DNA from: a virus
IMG/VR virus record: IMGVR_UViG_3300022888_000022
Span: 1-32,456 of that record
DNA: 32,456 nt
Direction: 5' to 3' (one strand)
The notes under the pieces were generated by a model. It was not told the DNA's origin, did no database searches, and saw only the letters and a list, made by a program, of their open reading frames with translations. The translations under genes and the position numbers were made by a program. Each line of letters begins with the position of its first letter. The stretch's first letter is position 1. Positions 13,417-19,975 of the stretch are shown here, one piece after another.

Positions 13417-14055
13417 TTATGCTGCCCTACGGTGGGCGTACCGCCGCCTTTCGGCAAGTTGTGACAACCTCAATTGTCCGTCTAGGGGCTCCCACATCTT
13501 TTTGGTCAAATTATCCAAAATGAAATCATCGGTCATATTGGGATTCTTATATCTGGTCCAAACAAAGTAAGGCCAAAGACTCTGGCCACAACGGACGCCT
13601 TTGTTTTTGCCAACACACGCTAAAATCTGTTCTCCCATGTAACTTTTACTCAGGAGAAATTCATGAATACACATCAACTGCCCGTGTGCCGTCCAAGAAG
13701 AATGGAATACAATAGGATCATCTTTGATCAGCGCCTGGGCGCCCTCAAGGGAAGTGACATTCCATACTTGGCTTCCGCTGCACTTTTTTGTGGTCGCCGC
13801 CGTGACGTTCCATCCAACCATTTCAGATTTGATTTCGACGGGGTATCCGTCCTTCATGGCGTCATGCCCATGGATGCCGCGGTTATGATCTAATTTCAAC
13901 ATATAGGCGACAACTGCTTCCTTCGTTGTGCCCGATCCCTCTTCCGACATTATGAATTCGATAGCATGTCGAATTTCCTGAGGAATTTTATCAATCTTGC
14001 CGATGGCCCAATAGGAGCAATAGCGAATAATCTTGGTATAAGGGGTCTTTTTCAT
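13417..14055 (-). CDS. putative PD-(D/E)XK-fold protein
   Basis: A 212-residue protein. Residues 46-78 resemble a PD-(D/E)XK nuclease core: Glu46 on a helix, HGHDAMKDG (62-70), then YPVEIKSE (71-78) with the E-x-K catalytic pair Glu74/Lys76 on a strand. Downstream are a Ser/Thr-rich segment, two cysteines in a hydrophobic region and a basic C terminus (AERRRYAHRRAA). The frame can begin at a GTG at 14067, but the ATG at 14055 has a GGAGAG Shine-Dalgarno six bases away. It has its own early promoter (14094-14122). Nuclease activity is an inference from a short motif and needs a structure-based comparison. Confidence 0.5.
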   Translation of the reverse strand: MKKTPYTKIIRYCSYWAIGKIDKIPQEIRHAIEFIMSEEGSGTTKEAVVAYMLKLDHNRGIHGHDAMKDGYPVEIKSEMVGWNVTAATTKKCSGSQVWNVTSLEGAQALIKDDPIVFHSSWTAHGQLMCIHEFLLSKSYMGEQILACVGKNKGVRCGQSLWPYFVWTRYKNPNMTDDFILDNLTKKMWEPLDGQLRLSQLAERRRYAHRRAA

Positions 14056-14093
14056 GATTCTCTCCACGTTCTCTGTTTTCTCATTGTATATAC

Positions 14094-14122
14094 ATCTTAC
14101 GACATTTTTAATGTAATGTCAA
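14094..14122 (-). promoter_or_regulatory. sigma70-type early promoter, copy B of a duplicated promoter-leader
   Basis: TTGACA (14122-14117), a 17-bp spacer and TAAGAT (14099-14094). It drives the PD-(D/E)XK-like gene. The stop codon of the metallopeptidase gene is embedded in the -35 box. The leader duplicates that of the promoter at 13236-13264. Confidence 0.85.
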
Positions 14123-14583
14123 GCGTTATTTTCGATTTTTAGCATTTCAGTGAACCGGATATATAAGCCGAGTTCACGCCCGTATGCTTCAATCTCCCAT
14201 GGATAGTCCCAGTAATCTATCTCGGCGAAATCAGTTTTCTTGCCTTGCCATTTGACTAAATCGGGAGCTGCCATATATTCCATCATCTCGCCCTTAGCAT
14301 ACTGTTTCACATGAACCATTTCATGGGCTAGTATTCTCAGGGTATCTGCGATTGGCATATCAGCATCTAACCGAATGGTGAAATCTCTTCCACGGTCATT
14401 CGTATCATCCCAAGTAGCTTCGCCGTTTATCCCATCATCTATATCAAGATTTTTGATGAGGTCTACATCTATCATCAGGACAGAAGAAAGCCGCGATCCC
14501 ATGAGCAACCCAGCATAGAAATGGGTCGCCATGATAATCGCGGCTTTTTTAGTCTTGTTTTTCGTGGAGACGTTGACAATCAT
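14119..14583 (-). CDS. putative zinc metallopeptidase (HExxH)
   Basis: A 154-residue protein with the zinc-peptidase motif HEMVH (residues 87-91) inside RILAHEMVHVKQYAKGE, followed by a C-terminal PWEIEAYGRE (128-137) that can supply the third, glutamate zinc ligand. The layout is that of SprT/minigluzincin-like small metallopeptidases, which are cytoplasmic. The target is unknown. There is no signal peptide. Monocistronic expression from an adjacent sigma70 promoter (14610-14638) with a GAGAAGAGAG ribosome-binding region suggests an early role, for instance cutting a host or defence protein; that last point is speculation. Confidence 0.7.
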   Translation of the reverse strand: MIVNVSTKNKTKKAAIIMATHFYAGLLMGSRLSSVLMIDVDLIKNLDIDDGINGEATWDDTNDRGRDFTIRLDADMPIADTLRILAHEMVHVKQYAKGEMMEYMAAPDLVKWQGKKTDFAEIDYWDYPWEIEAYGRELGLYIRFTEMLKIENNA

Positions 14584-14609
14584 TTTTTCTCTCTCTTCTC
14601 ACTATAATC

Positions 14610-14638
14610 ATAATAGCAAATAAGAGAGGTAATGTCAA
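14610..14638 (-). promoter_or_regulatory. sigma70-type early promoter of the metallopeptidase gene
   Basis: TTGACA (14638-14633), a 17-bp spacer ending in TTTGC and TATTAT (14615-14610), with extended -10 TGC. It sits seven bases after the stop codon of the helicase-HNH gene. Confidence 0.85.
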
Positions 14639-14644
14639 GCGTTT

Positions 14645-16471
14645 TTATGGTCCAGGGCGATATTTTTTATTGTGATAATCGCTATTGGCCACACTTTTCT
14701 CATGGTGCCTAGGCGAACAACACGTTTGGGCATTGTCAGGATTATCATTGCTGTGTTCACCATCCTTATGGTCACCATGCAAACCAGTCACATAATCTTT
14801 CTCGCTCATTCCACCGAGAGTAACATAAGTTGTGTAACATGCGGGATCGTCAGGGTGTCCAGGCAAGGACGGACAAATCTCACACCGTGCGCTGCGGTCA
14901 ATAGAAGTGCCATCTTGGACGAAAGCTGAACTGCTTCCTCGACTACGAGTTGATGTTACATTACTTAATGCTTTATCGGCTTTGCTATATTGCTCCAGTA
15001 AGAAAGCATCCCATTCAGTAGGATTCCATGTGTGGACTGAAAAGAACTGTTCAACGCCGGCGGCATTGATAGGAGAATCCACAATATGTACGTCATATTT
15101 GTAAACAGCGTCAATCCAGAAATCAATAACTTCCTCAGGAATACCCCTCTTTATCATCAAGGACCTATACTCGGCTAAATCAGTCCAGTTGTTGATGCCT
15201 TCAATCATCGGCCAGCGTAACTGCCGTCCTAATACTTGGACTACATTCTGGTGACAATCAAGCACTTTTACGATATGTCGATCCTTACAAATAACAATAC
15301 CAACACTATTGTTTATATTGACCGATTCTCCCGCATTATTGTTGGCAACCATAACGTCAATATCATTATCAGAATCATTTACAATCTGAACCATATTATA
15401 TGAAGTGAAAGCGTTCAGATTATTATATTTCGCCTCGGAACGCCCCTGAGAATAACCTGAAATCCTTTTACTTTCAGAAATATTCAGTGCCAGTCGTTCT
15501 TGATTCTCATAATCCAAAGATAAGGTTTCAAAGATGTTCATAGCAGAGATAGGATTAGGATTGTTGGGGTCGTTGTTCATGCCTTGAATGATGAAAGACA
15601 TATTGCTCTTTTTAAGATCGAAATGATCTTCAATATCTGCTATCTGGCTCTTTAATGTTTTGAACTCTTCATGTTTTTCTTGAATAACATCAAACGTCAA
15701 CTCGCCACAGTCAGTGACATACGGAGCTCCATCCAATCCGAACAGTTTTGCCCGATCCGAATATAGATAAATGTCTCTCACTGCCGCTTGATTGAATGTT
15801 AAGATATCTCGGTCGAAAAAGCTAGAAATTATCTTATATTCACTGGTATTCTGGGTAGTTTTCAGAGGCGTAGCAGTTACCAGAAAAACCGCAACAGCAT
15901 CTAGACTTGTGATAGTGTGATGCCACGTTCCTGTATAGCTGCTTCCGAAGTTGTATCCAGCATTCGTAGAAGCCTGATACCCATTGGCAGTCATGTAACC
16001 CTTGTGTCCCTCATCAGTAATCACAACAGTAGAAATCATCTGTGTTAAGCGATGGACTACATTTTGGTGACTGGAGATGCCAGTCGGATGACTAATGAGA
16101 ATAGTGTTCTTGTTGGGATCAATAGAAGGAAGGGGAGTTAATCCTGTGAAATCCGTATACATAATCACTTCACAGCTTGAATCCACACTCTTTACTACAT
16201 CCATATATACTTCATGTAAAGAAGCATGATTGGGAGAAGTATAAATCTGGAGCATAATATCAGTGTGACTGACCAAAAACGGAGCAATGGCATTACAGTA
16301 TGAGTATGTTTTACCAGCTGATGTACTCAAAGCCGCAACATATAGCAAATCAGGGGTCAAATCCAACTCAAGATTTTCGCGGATTTGTTCGATTATGGGA
16401 TAAACAATGTCTTTTTCCTGATAATCGTACAATCCCCTATCTTCAAGGAACTCTTTCAAGTCTTTCATCAT
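14645..16471 (-). CDS. SF2 helicase-like ATPase fused to a C-terminal HNH nuclease domain
   Basis: A 608-residue protein. The helicase part has a Q-motif-like LYDYQEK (14-20), Walker A STSAGKT (49-55), Walker B VITDEGH (150-156), motif III ATP (200-202) and motif VI VQVLGRQLR (411-419), a set close to the Res/type III restriction branch of SF2. The C-terminal 80 residues form a zinc HNH domain: CEIC (530-533), HGDHKDG (565-571), N580 and CCSPRHH (584-590). This predicts ATP-driven translocation linked to DNA cleavage. It is not UvsW, Dda or gp41. It has its own early promoter (16502-16530). Host DNA degradation, anti-plasmid, anti-phage or selfish-mobility roles are all possible. Confidence 0.7.
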   Translation of the reverse strand: MMKDLKEFLEDRGLYDYQEKDIVYPIIEQIRENLELDLTPDLLYVAALSTSAGKTYSYCNAIAPFLVSHTDIMLQIYTSPNHASLHEVYMDVVKSVDSSCEVIMYTDFTGLTPLPSIDPNKNTILISHPTGISSHQNVVHRLTQMISTVVITDEGHKGYMTANGYQASTNAGYNFGSSYTGTWHHTITSLDAVAVFLVTATPLKTTQNTSEYKIISSFFDRDILTFNQAAVRDIYLYSDRAKLFGLDGAPYVTDCGELTFDVIQEKHEEFKTLKSQIADIEDHFDLKKSNMSFIIQGMNNDPNNPNPISAMNIFETLSLDYENQERLALNISESKRISGYSQGRSEAKYNNLNAFTSYNMVQIVNDSDNDIDVMVANNNAGESVNINNSVGIVICKDRHIVKVLDCHQNVVQVLGRQLRWPMIEGINNWTDLAEYRSLMIKRGIPEEVIDFWIDAVYKYDVHIVDSPINAAGVEQFFSVHTWNPTEWDAFLLEQYSKADKALSNVTSTRSRGSSSAFVQDGTSIDRSARCEICPSLPGHPDDPACYTTYVTLGGMSEKDYVTGLHGDHKDGEHSNDNPDNAQTCCSPRHHEKSVANSDYHNKKYRPGP

Positions 16472-16501
16472 ATATCTTTCTGTTCTGATCTTGTATATAC
16501 C

Positions 16502-16530
16502 ATTATATCAAAGATCGTGGTATTTGTCGA
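16502..16530 (-). promoter_or_regulatory. sigma70-type early promoter of the helicase-HNH gene
   Basis: TCGACA (16530-16525, one mismatch), a 17-bp spacer ending in TTTGA, and TATAAT (16507-16502), with extended -10 TGA. The TAA stop of the 71-residue gene upstream lies within the -10 box. Confidence 0.75.
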
Positions 16531-16718
16531 GCGTTTATTTGTGCTTTTTGCAAAATAAATTTGGGTGTAAATCCACCAAATCCTCTGCCACCCTCACATT
16601 GGCGCTTGAACTTCCTTGCTTTTGATCTATCGGCGAAAGTGGCGATGATCATTCCAGAAAGGATTTCAAAGACTGTCCAGTCGCCGCCGTCTAGCATTTC
16701 AATGCGATATTTGGTCAT
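16503..16718 (-). CDS. small protein downstream of gp41
   Basis: A 71-residue protein starting MTKYRIEMLDGGDWTVFE, a short alpha/beta protein with a basic middle (DRSKARKFKRQCEGGRGFGG). The ATG at 16718 overlaps the gp41 stop codon (ATGA), so it is preferred over the upstream start of the open frame, and translation is probably coupled to the helicase. The pattern of an opening strand with WTVFE and a later ARKFKR helix suggests a small nucleic-acid- or protein-binding module, but I recognise no family. Confidence 0.6.
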   Translation of the reverse strand: MTKYRIEMLDGGDWTVFEILSGMIIATFADRSKARKFKRQCEGGRGFGGFTPKFILQKAQINARQIPRSLI

Positions 16719-18142
16719 ACGTTGAACCCCGAAAAATCTCGTTTGCCCATCTTTTTGGTTGCCCATTTCATTTGATCATCTTCCTTTGCCCTTTGTCCGT
16801 ACTGTGAGTTGTCCATAACGGGAGTATCGTCTTGATCATCGTCCGTCTGTGCGGATTGTTCGACGTTGTAAAGCCTCATTTTCGCCCTATCCACACCAAC
16901 CACAAACCGTTTGTATGTATTGACGTCCGCATACCTGTTTTTTAGCTGTTTGACCATAATCTGATTCAACGCCTCAAGCTCCTCATTGGTGACCAGAGCC
17001 ACCATCCAATCTACGGTCGCTGGAAGTCCGAAGGACTCAGATGTATCTTCCATGCCAGGGTCTGAATTAGAGAAGCCAGAGCGGGTTGTTTGTGTCGCGG
17101 AGATGATGGGCAGATTTTTTTCAACGGCAAGCCCTCTTATCTCTTCGGCTATCGATTTGATATATGTGTAGGAATTGACGTTGGCACCAAATTTCATTCT
17201 CACCGAAATACAGATGTTGAGGTAATCGATGAAGATAACCTTGGGCACAAAATTCCTTTTCAGCTTCAACTCGTTTAGGAGATGCCTGAATTGACCCACA
17301 CCAGCAGCCGCTGTGGGATACTCATGGATGATCAATTTGCCCTTTGTTCTGGCTTTTAGTCTGCCAATCTTGTCGTCAAATACACTTTTATCGGTATGTT
17401 CAATATCATCCAATCGGATATTCAGGAGATTCGCATCGATCCTTTCGGCGATTCTCTCTTCTGCCATCTCCATGGTAATGTATAGAACGTCATTGCCCGA
17501 CTCCAGATATTTCGCCGCCATGTGGCACATGACCAGAGTTTTGCCTACGCCTGTACCAGCCAAAAGCACATTCAGAGTTTTGTTGGGCAACCCGCCTTTG
17601 GTGATTTTGTTGAAATATTCCAGATCGAATGGAATACGGTCTTCCTTGAGGTGATAGAAATCGAACCTATTCTCGGCGTCTTCCAGAAAATCATGGCCGA
17701 TGTGGCTATCAAAACATACGGACAGAGCCTTTGTCATAATCTCAGGAATGGACCCAGTCGATTTGGTGGCATCATCGCTGTCGATAATAGCAATCGATTC
17801 CATAATCCCGTTATAGACGGCTTTGTCCTGACAGAATTTCTCCGTATTCTCCATGAGCCATCTATCGTCCATGGCGTCATGCTTTGCCGCAATGATATCA
17901 AGGAGGCTATTTGCAAGATCGAATGACCCTTCGGTCAGTTCGGGATCATTGTCCAGTTCAATGGCAATGGCCGATTTCGTAGGTATATTGTTGTATTTTT
18001 CAAAGAATCCTTTCAGTTTGAGGAAAAGAATTCTTTCAGTTGGGTCTTGAAAATAGGCATCATCAATAAACGGTAGTACCTTACGGTTGTATTCTTCATC
18101 AAAAAATAAACTATTGAGAATCGTCGTTTCTATTCGGCTCAT
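16715..18142 (-). CDS. 41: replicative DNA helicase gp41 (DnaB family)
   Basis: A 475-residue DnaB-type helicase. The N-terminal domain (about 1-150) is helical. The RecA-like motor has Walker A AGTGVGKT (195-202), the H1a segment with MEMAEERIAERID (224-236), Walker B VIFIDYLNI (302-310) and a later SATQTTRSGF segment. The protein unwinds duplex DNA 5' to 3' as a hexamer and works with primase gp61, whose gene lies downstream at the left edge. The start at 18142 is chosen because AGGAGAGAAG precedes the ATG. The first 32 bases overlap the preceding gene. No intein interrupts this copy, although gp41 is a known split-intein host in metagenomic phages. Confidence 0.93.
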   Translation of the reverse strand: MSRIETTILNSLFFDEEYNRKVLPFIDDAYFQDPTERILFLKLKGFFEKYNNIPTKSAIAIELDNDPELTEGSFDLANSLLDIIAAKHDAMDDRWLMENTEKFCQDKAVYNGIMESIAIIDSDDATKSTGSIPEIMTKALSVCFDSHIGHDFLEDAENRFDFYHLKEDRIPFDLEYFNKITKGGLPNKTLNVLLAGTGVGKTLVMCHMAAKYLESGNDVLYITMEMAEERIAERIDANLLNIRLDDIEHTDKSVFDDKIGRLKARTKGKLIIHEYPTAAAGVGQFRHLLNELKLKRNFVPKVIFIDYLNICISVRMKFGANVNSYTYIKSIAEEIRGLAVEKNLPIISATQTTRSGFSNSDPGMEDTSESFGLPATVDWMVALVTNEELEALNQIMVKQLKNRYADVNTYKRFVVGVDRAKMRLYNVEQSAQTDDDQDDTPVMDNSQYGQRAKEDDQMKWATKKMGKRDFSGFNV

Positions 18143-18413
18143 CTTCTCTCCTGGCAAGCTCTTTTTCAATAATATCACAGAGGATTTCGAACAAGATTGG
18201 TTCGATTTCCTCGCCGATTGTCATGTCGTTATGTTCTATTATATCATAGGAGAACCGAAAGTTCAACCCTTCATCTGTCGCTGGATCAACATTATCTGGG
18301 ATGGATACCCAATTATATCGATATACGACATTTTCAAAGGCACCCTCCCTAATAACAACAGCGTACCAGGGGTCTTCGTCGGTACCATGTTCAATCGTTT
18401 CATATTTTATCAT
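18111..18413 (-). CDS. conserved phage protein of unknown function
   Basis: A 100-residue acidic protein (MIKYETIEHGTDEDPWYAVV ... VVYRYNWVSIPDN). The combination of a W(Y/F)AV strand and an early YRY segment recurs in small uncharacterised proteins of T4-like phages. The end is an acidic helix with many Glu/Asp. Its ATG overlaps the upstream stop (ATGA) and its 3' end overlaps gp41 by 32 nt, so it belongs to the uvsX-gp41 operon. No catalytic motif is visible. Confidence 0.65.
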   Translation of the reverse strand: MIKYETIEHGTDEDPWYAVVIREGAFENVVYRYNWVSIPDNVDPATDEGLNFRFSYDIIEHNDMTIGEEIEPILFEILCDIIEKELARREDEPNRNDDSQ

Positions 18414-18757
18414 TTATGTGCCTCACATAATGTCCTGAGCCAGCTACCGTCCCTAATTTCGCCTGGCTCACCACAATCTTCGCATGTATTTTCTGATAGG
18501 TGTTCTGCGCCAGATATGATGTCCATAATTTCAATCGAGGATGCCGAGGTATAGAATCTCAAAGAGCCGAATTTCTCTTTCACTTGAAAGGCGACCACCT
18601 GGTGCCCGGTCTTATCAGATAGGGCTTGGAGTTCTCCGCAAAGATCGTCAATGATTTTATACCAACCATCGCCAGTTTCGATCTGAATGAAGAATTCGCC
18701 AGGGGGAAATATCTTCGGATACTTATTGAGTAACGCCTTTTCACGCCACGCTTTCAT
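18410..18757 (-). CDS. conserved phage protein with zinc-binding end
   Basis: A 115-residue protein of a family I know only as a conserved phage hypothetical. It contains GDGWYKIIDDLC, then VVAFQVKEKFGSLRFYT, and ends with a CxxC pair (TCEDCGEPGE) and a WLRTLCEAHK cysteine/histidine end, which together could bind zinc. The open frame extends far upstream into uvsX, but the ATG at 18757 sits behind AAGGAG and gives the compact family form; it overlaps the uvsX C-terminal frame by 17 nt. The function is unknown. It is co-transcribed with uvsX and gp41. Confidence 0.75.
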   Translation of the reverse strand: MKAWREKALLNKYPKIFPPGEFFIQIETGDGWYKIIDDLCGELQALSDKTGHQVVAFQVKEKFGSLRFYTSASSIEIMDIISGAEHLSENTCEDCGEPGEIRDGSWLRTLCEAHK

Positions 18758-19256
18758 CTTCATCTCCTTCAGTCTCTTCGGCCATAGAAGAGCCGTATAG
18801 ATACATCTTGCCCACTTGGGCATCACAAGCATCCAGAACATCTTGAGTAAAATACTTCTCAGGGTTGCGATAGATTTCTTTCTCCCATTGCTTTGAACCA
18901 TCTTGGAGTTCAATGCGCCCGGCTTTCTTCCAGATGCCAGAAGCCACAGCAACATCAGGGAGACCGTGATAACGAGACAGACCGTCAGCATAGGTGAGTT
19001 CTACACGGGCAATACTCTTCTCTTTGGTGAGCCGTGATTTCTGGAGACGGCATGAGATAATGTTACCCACAAACTCGGTACCGTCTTTCACCTGAGCCTT
19101 AGACAAGAACACGATTGTAGAGGCTGAATATTTCAAGCCACTGTTATGTGACACCACACCATTTTCTAAAACATAGTTGCCGTTATTCAATACAGTAATA
19201 TCCATTACTGATTGTTTGCCAACAGGGCGTATAGATTTGATTTTCAGATTATTCAT
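18741..19256 (-). CDS. uvsX: split intein C-fragment fused to C-terminal part of UvsX recombinase
   Basis: A 171-residue precursor. Residues 1-38 are an intein C-fragment: block F-like VMDITVLNNGNYVLENGV, then VVSHN, with the penultimate His and terminal Asn needed for Asn cyclisation. Residue 39 is Ser, the +1 nucleophile. Residues 39-171 continue UvsX/RecA from loop L2: SGLKYSASTIVFLSKAQ, then DGTEFVGNII. With the N-terminal precursor at 19976-20893 this should trans-splice into a 349-residue recombinase. The ATG overlaps the stop of the HNH gene (ATGA) and there is no close Shine-Dalgarno, so its synthesis may depend on translation of the endonuclease gene. Confidence 0.92.
   Translation of the reverse strand: MNNLKIKSIRPVGKQSVMDITVLNNGNYVLENGVVSHNSGLKYSASTIVFLSKAQVKDGTEFVGNIISCRLQKSRLTKEKSIARVELTYADGLSRYHGLPDVAVASGIWKKAGRIELQDGSKQWEKEIYRNPEKYFTQDVLDACDAQVGKMYLYGSSMAEETEGDEDESVA
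19143..19256 (-). other. IntC segment of split intein
   Basis: These 38 codons encode the C-terminal intein fragment ending VVSHN. The size is close to known natural split inteins such as gp41-1 (37 residues). Splicing would leave Ser at the extein junction. Confidence 0.9.
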
Positions 19257-19939
19257 AATATACGGATTTCCTTGATACCATTTTGTTTTAGTAAATGATT
19301 ATATTCATTTGTTAGTTTCATGCCGTATGAAACACTTTTTCCGATAACAGGACCTATAGATATTTTATTTTTCACATGGGTTTCCTTTCCGTCCAGGAAC
19401 ACTATAACACAACCGATATTTGCTTTTTCAGAAAGATATTTTTTAGTTTCCTTGCTGTGTTTTTTACCCGCAAAAGCATTAGGATTATGTTTATGGTATT
19501 CCTTATTCATCTTACTAATATGAGCCCTGGTTTCCGCTGTATGGATTTTACCATAGAAAGGATTGTTCTCACCACTCATGCTACTGTTACCATAGAAAGG
19601 ATTGTTCTCACCTCTCATAGCATCAGCCGCATTTTTTCTATGAATCTCAAACATCAAAGATGATTTACATCTGTTACCTTTACTATTTGACCTATTCATC
19701 ATAGAAAAAGCATAACCCATAGACCGTTTTGCTTTTGACTCTTTACACATTTTCAATAATAACCAATGGCAAAGAAAATGTTCTCTGGGAGTTAGTGTTG
19801 CGATATTATATTTCGCGTTAGAACCACCGAGACATTTGGGAATAATATGATGTTTTTCAACATATTGGAGTTCCCTTTTCTTTCTTCCATTAGATATTAT
19901 TTGAAAATACCATTTGGTATATTTGTTATCAATAAACAT
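19253..19939 (-). CDS. HNH homing endonuclease inside the fractured uvsX gene
   Basis: A 228-residue free-standing endonuclease. The HNH motif is VEKHHIIPKCLGGSN (27-41), N45 and PREHFLCHW (51-59). Two NUMOD3-type repeats, GENNPFYG (near residues 110 and 122), and a following THTAETRAHISK-like helix make the DNA-contacting tail, with a further GKKHSKETKKYLSEKA segment. It lies exactly between the two uvsX halves. Homing endonucleases cut intein-free or intron-free alleles and spread their locus through repair. It has its own late promoter (19964-19957) and an AAGGAG Shine-Dalgarno, while the flanking uvsX parts belong to an earlier transcription unit. Its stop overlaps the IntC start. Confidence 0.88.
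   Translation of the reverse strand: MFIDNKYTKWYFQIISNGRKKRELQYVEKHHIIPKCLGGSNAKYNIATLTPREHFLCHWLLLKMCKESKAKRSMGYAFSMMNRSNSKGNRCKSSLMFEIHRKNAADAMRGENNPFYGNSSMSGENNPFYGKIHTAETRAHISKMNKEYHKHNPNAFAGKKHSKETKKYLSEKANIGCVIVFLDGKETHVKNKISIGPVIGKSVSYGMKLTNEYNHLLKQNGIKEIRIL
19548..19612 (-). repeat. 26-bp direct repeat encoding duplicated NUMOD3 motifs
   Basis: Identical 26-bp copies at 19548-19573 and 19587-19612, 39 bases apart in register, encode the two GENNPFYG motifs of the HNH endonuclease. The identity at DNA level suggests a recent tandem duplication or gene conversion within the DNA-binding tail. Confidence 0.85.
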
Positions 19940-19956
19940 GATTTCTCCTTCATGCT

Positions 19957-19964
19957 TATTTATA
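19957..19964 (-). promoter_or_regulatory. T4-type late promoter of the HNH endonuclease gene
   Basis: TATAAATA on the minus strand in the 36-base gap between the IntN stop codon and the HNH start. The predicted start site near 19951 would leave a very short leader that begins at the AAGGAG Shine-Dalgarno. Confidence 0.7.
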
Positions 19965-19975
19965 AAAACAATATT

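Noticed and set aside
13239-13457. 72-codon minus-strand frame
   Set aside because: It covers the small membrane gene 13268-13399 in another frame and overlaps the end of the PD-(D/E)XK-like gene. The composition is not protein-like, while the 43-residue frame has a membrane helix and a Shine-Dalgarno.
13059-14055. Toxin-antitoxin pair formed by small genes of the early cassette
   Set aside because: No toxin or antitoxin motif is visible in the 49-, 74- or 43-residue proteins, and promoter layout alone is not enough support.
18758-18991. Upstream extension of the 115-residue zinc protein
   Set aside because: It runs inside the UvsX C-part in another frame. The ATG at 18757 has AAGGAG at a correct distance.
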